Below, one piece after another: positions 7,337-10,310 of a DNA stretch of 10,310 nt (the first letter of the stretch is position 1; every line of letters begins with the position of its first letter). The notes under the pieces are model-generated. The model searched no databases and was not told where the DNA came from. It saw nothing but the letters and a program-made list of their open reading frames with translations. This stretch comes from Verrucomicrobiota bacterium. Its GTDB lineage: Bacteria > Verrucomicrobiota > Verrucomicrobiia > Limisphaerales > UBA9464. The stretch is from the NCBI GenBank assembly GCA_025354845.1, contig JANXMD010000155.1:1-10310 (forward strand). The letters are read 5' to 3'. A program made the position numbers and the translations under genes.

Positions 7337-8671
7337 ATGCGAAAGCCACGGACTCCCCCAACCCTCAAAACGTTGATCGGCAGTCTCGAAAAGCCGGAGG
7401 GCTTGTTTGCGATTCTCCAAACGGTTCCCTCTCCGACCGCCGATGGGCGGTATCTTCATTGGGAGGATTTGAGGCACCGCAAGCCCCCTCAAGAACTGAC
7501 ACACGAGCATTGGTGGTTGGGCCTGAAGATGCGCCGACAGACCGGCTACCGGGCCGTGCCACTCAAGGACACAGAAGGAGGCACGTTTCAGTTTTCCGTA
7601 CCGGATTTGGTGACCGATCTGCTTCACCAAATCGACCGGGGCGGCGGCACACTTGTCGAGATTCCGGAGCAGATCACAAATGCCGAACAGCGAAACCGCT
7701 ACGTCGTTCGCTCGCTGATGGAGGAAGCCATCACATCGAGTCAACTTGAAGGCGCCGCCACGACCCGCGAGGTCGCCAAGAAGATGTTGGCCGAAGGACG
7801 AAAACCCCGGGATCACAGCGAGCGAATGATCGTCAACAACTACGTGACGATGCGTCACATCCTGGAGTTGAAGGACAGTGCGTTAACGCCGGAAATGGTC
7901 TTTCATGTCCATCGCGAAATCTCCGTAGGCGCCCTGGACATTCCTGACGGTGCGGGCCGCTTCAGACGCCCGGACGAGGAGATCAACATTTCGGATCTCG
8001 AGGGCAACGTGTTTCACCTGCCGCCGCCTGCCGCAGAACTACCTGCGCGTCTGGAGGCCATGTGTGACTTCGCCAACGGGAAGACACCGGACTTCTTTGT
8101 CCATCCGGTGATTCGCGGAATCATCCTCCACTTCTGGCTCGCCTACGATCATCCGTTCGTGGACGGGAATGGTCGAACCGCCCGAGCACTATTCTACTGG
8201 CAAATGCTGCACTCGGGCTACTGGCTGTTTGAGTTCCTTTCCATCTCCCAATTCCTGCGTAAAGCGCCGGTGCAATACGGGACAGCGTTCCTGCACACGG
8301 AGACGGATGGAAACGATCTGACCTACTTCATCATCCACCAGGCCGAAATCATCAGGCGTGCGTTGAGGGAACTTCACGAGTACGTGGCGCGAAAGTCCTC
8401 CGAGACGCGCACCTGTCTCGAGGCCCTCCAAAAGCACCCGGAACTAAACCATCGTCAGCAGGCACTCATTGCCCATGCTGTTCGCCATCCCGGATTCGCC
8501 TATGACATCGCCGGTCATGGGGCTCGCCACGGCGTGGTGTATCAAACCGCGAGGACGGATCTGTTGGCACTCGCAGAACTCTCCCTGCTAGAGCAACGAA
8601 AGATCGGCCGTGCATTCGTGTTCGTGGCACCCAGAGATCTGGAATCGCGCCTGAAAGCCGCGAAGCGCTGA
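7337..8671 (+). CDS. Fic family protein (class II, probable AMP-transferase)
   Basis: This is a 444-residue Fic-domain protein. The catalytic motif HPFVDGNGRTAR starts at H272 and keeps the histidine, the Asp/Asn-Gly-Asn anion hole and the arginine needed to move AMP from ATP onto a hydroxyl side chain of a target protein. An inhibitory motif S134-x-x-x-E138-G139 lies N-terminal to the Fic core. By the established (S/T)xxxE(G/N) scheme this makes it class II, self-inhibited by E138 without a separate antitoxin. The N-terminal 120 residues carry the WW and LLHQID features common in long bacterial Fic proteins. The C-terminal 80 residues (RQQALIAHAVRHPGF onward) look like a winged-helix module. 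The ATG at 7337 lacks a clear Shine-Dalgarno. The gene stands alone, with about 465 bp upstream and 270 bp to the tRNA fragment downstream. Target proteins are unknown. Confidence 0.9.
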   Translation: MRKPRTPPTLKTLIGSLEKPEGLFAILQTVPSPTADGRYLHWEDLRHRKPPQELTHEHWWLGLKMRRQTGYRAVPLKDTEGGTFQFSVPDLVTDLLHQIDRGGGTLVEIPEQITNAEQRNRYVVRSLMEEAITSSQLEGAATTREVAKKMLAEGRKPRDHSERMIVNNYVTMRHILELKDSALTPEMVFHVHREISVGALDIPDGAGRFRRPDEEINISDLEGNVFHLPPPAAELPARLEAMCDFANGKTPDFFVHPVIRGIILHFWLAYDHPFVDGNGRTARALFYWQMLHSGYWLFEFLSISQFLRKAPVQYGTAFLHTETDGNDLTYFIIHQAEIIRRALRELHEYVARKSSETRTCLEALQKHPELNHRQQALIAHAVRHPGFAYDIAGHGARHGVVYQTARTDLLALAELSLLEQRKIGRAFVFVAPRDLESRLKAAKR

Positions 8672-8941
8672 GTCCACACCCCAAAGCCCGCCCCTCCGAA
8701 TCCTCACCTCCCTTCCCCGTCCGCCAAACCCATCGACAATCCGAAGCAGCTAACCGAGCGGAACAGGCGCGTGATTCAATCAAGGAGTGTCAACAGTGAA
8801 GGCTGACCCCTTTTCGTTTCGAATCGAACTCGGCGCGAAATGCTGAAAAGTCGCCTGTTTCGCGGGGAAGTAAGCCGGAGTGTTCCGTCAGTCATTCTGC
8901 TGCACTTCTACTGAAATCCGCTGTAAGAGATTGATAATGAA
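8672..8941 (+). other. Non-coding region between the Fic gene and the tRNA fragment
   Basis: No gene is supported. It begins with a strongly C/T-rich stretch (about 8675-8730). An inverted repeat CGCGAAA (8834-8840) / TTTCGCG (8858-8864) surrounds a 17-nt loop. The sequence around 8790-8815 (AAGGCTGACCCCTTTT) can form a short hairpin AAGG/CCTT before T-rich DNA and might act as a weak terminator for the Fic gene. A short plus-strand frame from 8874 runs through the tRNA remnant and is not a protein-coding gene. Confidence 0.35.
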
Positions 8942-8992
8942 TGGAGCGGGTGAAGGGAATCGAACCCTCGTGATTATTACCAAAGCGGATTT
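8914..8992. repeat. Nested inverted repeats around the tRNA-Gly fragment
   Basis: AAATCCGCT at 8914-8922 is exactly inverted as AGCGGATTT at 8984-8992. Inside it, ATAATGA (8934-8940) mirrors TGATTAT (8971-8977) with one mismatch. At the centre is the tRNA T-arm hairpin (AGGG 8954-8957 with CCCT 8965-8968). The three pairs are nearly concentric, so one strand could fold into a long interrupted hairpin. Recombinase-binding arms of an attachment site are one explanation; chance is another. Confidence 0.45.
8942..8971 (-). other. 3' fragment of a tRNA-Gly gene, probable att site
   Basis: Read on the minus strand, this is the 3' end of a tRNA. It has a T-arm with stem GAGGG/CCCTT and loop TTCGATT (fits TTCRANY), the 3' acceptor strand CACCCGC, discriminator T and an encoded CCA at 8942-8944. 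A discriminator U and an acceptor strand that would pair with GCGGGTG are typical of bacterial tRNA-Gly. No D-arm, anticodon arm or 5' GCGGGTG lies within the 50-90 nt upstream on that strand (plus 8972-9060), so this is a fragment and not a gene. Such 3' remnants are the direct repeats left by tyrosine recombinases at the far junction of islands integrated in tRNA genes. No integrase is visible in the window. Confidence 0.75.
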
Positions 8993-9019
8993 AGGCGAAA
9001 ATCCCATAGATCACTCCTG

Positions 9020-9040
9020 AAAACCGGGCGAAACGCCCAG
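9020..9040 (-). terminator. Intrinsic terminator of the amidohydrolase gene
   Basis: On the minus strand CTGGGCG-TTT-CGCCCGG forms a 7-bp stem (one U-G pair) with a 3-nt loop, followed by TTTTC. It lies about 190 bp beyond the stop codon of the minus-strand amidohydrolase and is correctly oriented for it. The T-run is short, so strength is uncertain. Confidence 0.45.
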
Positions 9041-9227
9041 AGTCGTCACCACTCTTTGCCACTCTCGACCTCAGTCAACCTTTGGAAGCCCTGCTAGTCG
9101 ATTGCCGTTGGATCGGGAATCCCCGGTCTGTTGTGTCACAAACCAGTTCGAGAGTATCGTGGCGGGTGGAGCGAGCGCATCCAATCCCAGAATTTCGTCT
9201 CGACGTCGCGGATGCTCGGACCCCGCC
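9041..9227. other. 3' flank of the amidohydrolase gene, no gene seen
   Basis: There is no coding signal on either strand. Small structures are two CCACTCT repeats one helical turn apart (9049-9055 and 9059-9065) and a perfect palindrome TTGTG-T-CACAA (9131-9141). This stretch is either the 3' untranslated region of the amidohydrolase or part of the integrated side of the att site. Confidence 0.35.
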
Positions 9228-10310
9228 TCACTTCTTCCCTGTGATTTCCAGGAAAGCCGCCGTCATCGCCCGGATCCCCGTTTTAATCGATGGCTCGGGC
9301 AGGGGCGCAAACAAGCTGGAATGGAGGGAAGGCAACGGTTTGCCCGAACGCTGGCTTTCCGTCACCGACTCAACGCTTACTGTGCCGAGCCAAAACATGC
9401 AAATCGGCACTTTCTCCTGCGTGCGGCCTAATTGCCCAAAATCCTCCGCGCCCATCACCGGATCTCGATGGAGCACCTTCGATTCGCCGAACACCGCCCG
9501 GAACACTTGCGTCACCCGCCGCGTCAACGCTGGATCGTTTACCATCACCGGGGAGAATTCATCCTCCAGAACCTGGACCACCGGCAGGCGGCTTTCCGGC
9601 AGGCCAGCCGCCAAGCCCAGCCCATGCGTTATACGCCGAATCGCGGCAATGGTTTGTAGACGCACCTCGTCGGAGTAAGAGCGAAGAGTCAGCTGCAATT
9701 TAACCTCATCGGGAATAACATTGTGCGCGGTCCCGCCGTGAATGGATCCGACCGTGACGACGGCCGGCGTCCCCGGCTTGAGTTCGCGACTGACGATGGT
9801 CTGCAGCGCCATCACGGTCTCCGCCGCCAAAACAATGGGGTCCTTGGTGTCATGTGGCCATGCGCCGTGACCGCCGACACCACGAATTGTGATGTCCACC
9901 GAGTCCACGTTGGCGTGGGCCGGACCTTCCGTCCACCCCACCGTTCCGGCCGGTTGGTCCGGTCTGCAATGCACAGCCAGGCAGTAATCGGGACGCGGAA
10001 ATCGCTGATACAGGCCGTCCTTTAGCATGTCGGTGGCTCCGTCTCCGTCCTCCTCCGCAGGCTGGGCCATCATCACAAGGGTACCCCGCCATTGGGATTG
10101 CATTTGTTTGATCAGCCGCGCGGTTCCCACAAATACGGTCATGTGAACATCGTGCCCGCAGGCGTGCATCACTGGAACTTCCACGCCCACACCATTCTTA
10201 GTGGTTGCGGTGCTGGCGTAAGGCAGGCTGGTTTCCTCCTTGATCGGGAGCGCATCCAGCTCCGTCCGCAGCAGCACCGTTGGTCCCGGTCCGTTGCGCA
10301 AGACGCCCAC
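9228..10310 (-). CDS. M20D family amidohydrolase / metallopeptidase (N-terminus missing)
   Basis: Reading leftwards from the window edge, 360 residues are visible, ending at a TGA (9228-9230). The family is M20D, binuclear zinc hydrolases that split N-acyl amino acids or related amides (IAA-amino acid, hippurate and N-acetyl-amino acid hydrolases). Visible motifs are LDALPI near the start, MHACGHDVH (plus 10143-10169) with metal ligands C, H and D, the catalytic EE pair in QPAEEDGDG (plus 10050-10055), AVHCRP with the conserved His, the dimerisation-domain segment GVGGHGAWPH, MGAEDFG, and a C-terminal LHSSLF bearing a further metal ligand. All catalytic positions appear intact. Family members have roughly 400-440 residues, so some 50-80 N-terminal residues, perhaps with a signal peptide, lie beyond 10310. 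The gene converges on the Fic gene, with the tRNA fragment and a terminator between them. The exact substrate cannot be read from sequence. Confidence 0.9.
   Translation of the reverse strand: MGVLRNGPGPTVLLRTELDALPIKEETSLPYASTATTKNGVGVEVPVMHACGHDVHMTVFVGTARLIKQMQSQWRGTLVMMAQPAEEDGDGATDMLKDGLYQRFPRPDYCLAVHCRPDQPAGTVGWTEGPAHANVDSVDITIRGVGGHGAWPHDTKDPIVLAAETVMALQTIVSRELKPGTPAVVTVGSIHGGTAHNVIPDEVKLQLTLRSYSDEVRLQTIAAIRRITHGLGLAAGLPESRLPVVQVLEDEFSPVMVNDPALTRRVTQVFRAVFGESKVLHRDPVMGAEDFGQLGRTQEKVPICMFWLGTVSVESVTESQRSGKPLPSLHSSLFAPLPEPSIKTGIRAMTAAFLEITGKK

Noticed and set aside
8785..8820. Sequence around AAGGCTGACCCCTTTT as an insertion-sequence or REP-type end
   Set aside because: It feels familiar from intergenic repeats, but no second copy, transposase or terminal inverted repeat is present in the window.
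8874..9020. Small plus-strand frame containing GAGEGNRTLV
   Set aside because: That peptide is simply the translated reverse complement of the tRNA-Gly 3' end, a known annotation artefact at integration sites.
8942..9030. A complete minus-strand tRNA gene
   Set aside because: The T-arm and acceptor 3' strand are perfect, but no matching 5' acceptor, D-arm or anticodon arm is present in the preceding 90 nt.

Overview
The window looks like chromosomal DNA of a free-living, GC-rich bacterium (estimated by eye at about 60% GC). The DUF1579 tail, the exported PPP-type phosphatase, the class II Fic protein and the M20D hydrolase, together with weak or absent Shine-Dalgarno sequences, would suit a Verrucomicrobiota-like soil or freshwater organism. 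No rRNA or other diagnostic marker is present, so the assignment is tentative.

Layout, left to right. (1) 1-248: the 3' end of a DUF1579-family gene, closed by a strong intrinsic terminator at 267-300. (2) 566-5264: two P-type ATPase genes overlapping by 11 bp. The first is an eight-helix P1B-type metal ATPase with the TPC and QEXXD signature of subgroup P1B-5, and it lacks the C-terminal hemerythrin domain known from the Nia protein. The second is a ten-helix P2-type (calcium-pump-like) ATPase with two unusual substitutions at normally conserved sites. They probably form one translationally coupled cation-transport operon. (3) 5370-6872: an exported PPP-family (protein-phosphatase-fold) metallophosphatase. 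(4) 6935-7141, minus strand: the relic of a helix-turn-helix gene, cut by an amber codon and an early stop. (5) 7337-8671: a Fic-domain AMP-transferase-type protein with its own inhibitory motif. (6) 8672-9227: a non-coding stretch holding the last 29-30 nt of a tRNA-Gly gene (minus strand) within nested inverted repeats, followed by a minus-strand terminator. (7) 9228-10310: a minus-strand M20D amidohydrolase whose N-terminus lies beyond the window.

The genes do not form one obvious pathway. The ATPase pair is a plausible functional unit. The tRNA-Gly fragment and the decayed HTH gene point to past integration events. The orphan tRNA 3' end is what an integrase leaves at the distal junction of an island inserted in a tRNA gene. 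Its orientation would place the island on the high-coordinate side, with the amidohydrolase, and the old chromosome on the Fic/ATPase side. That is an inference, and finding an intact tRNA-Gly and an integrase beyond 10310 would test it.
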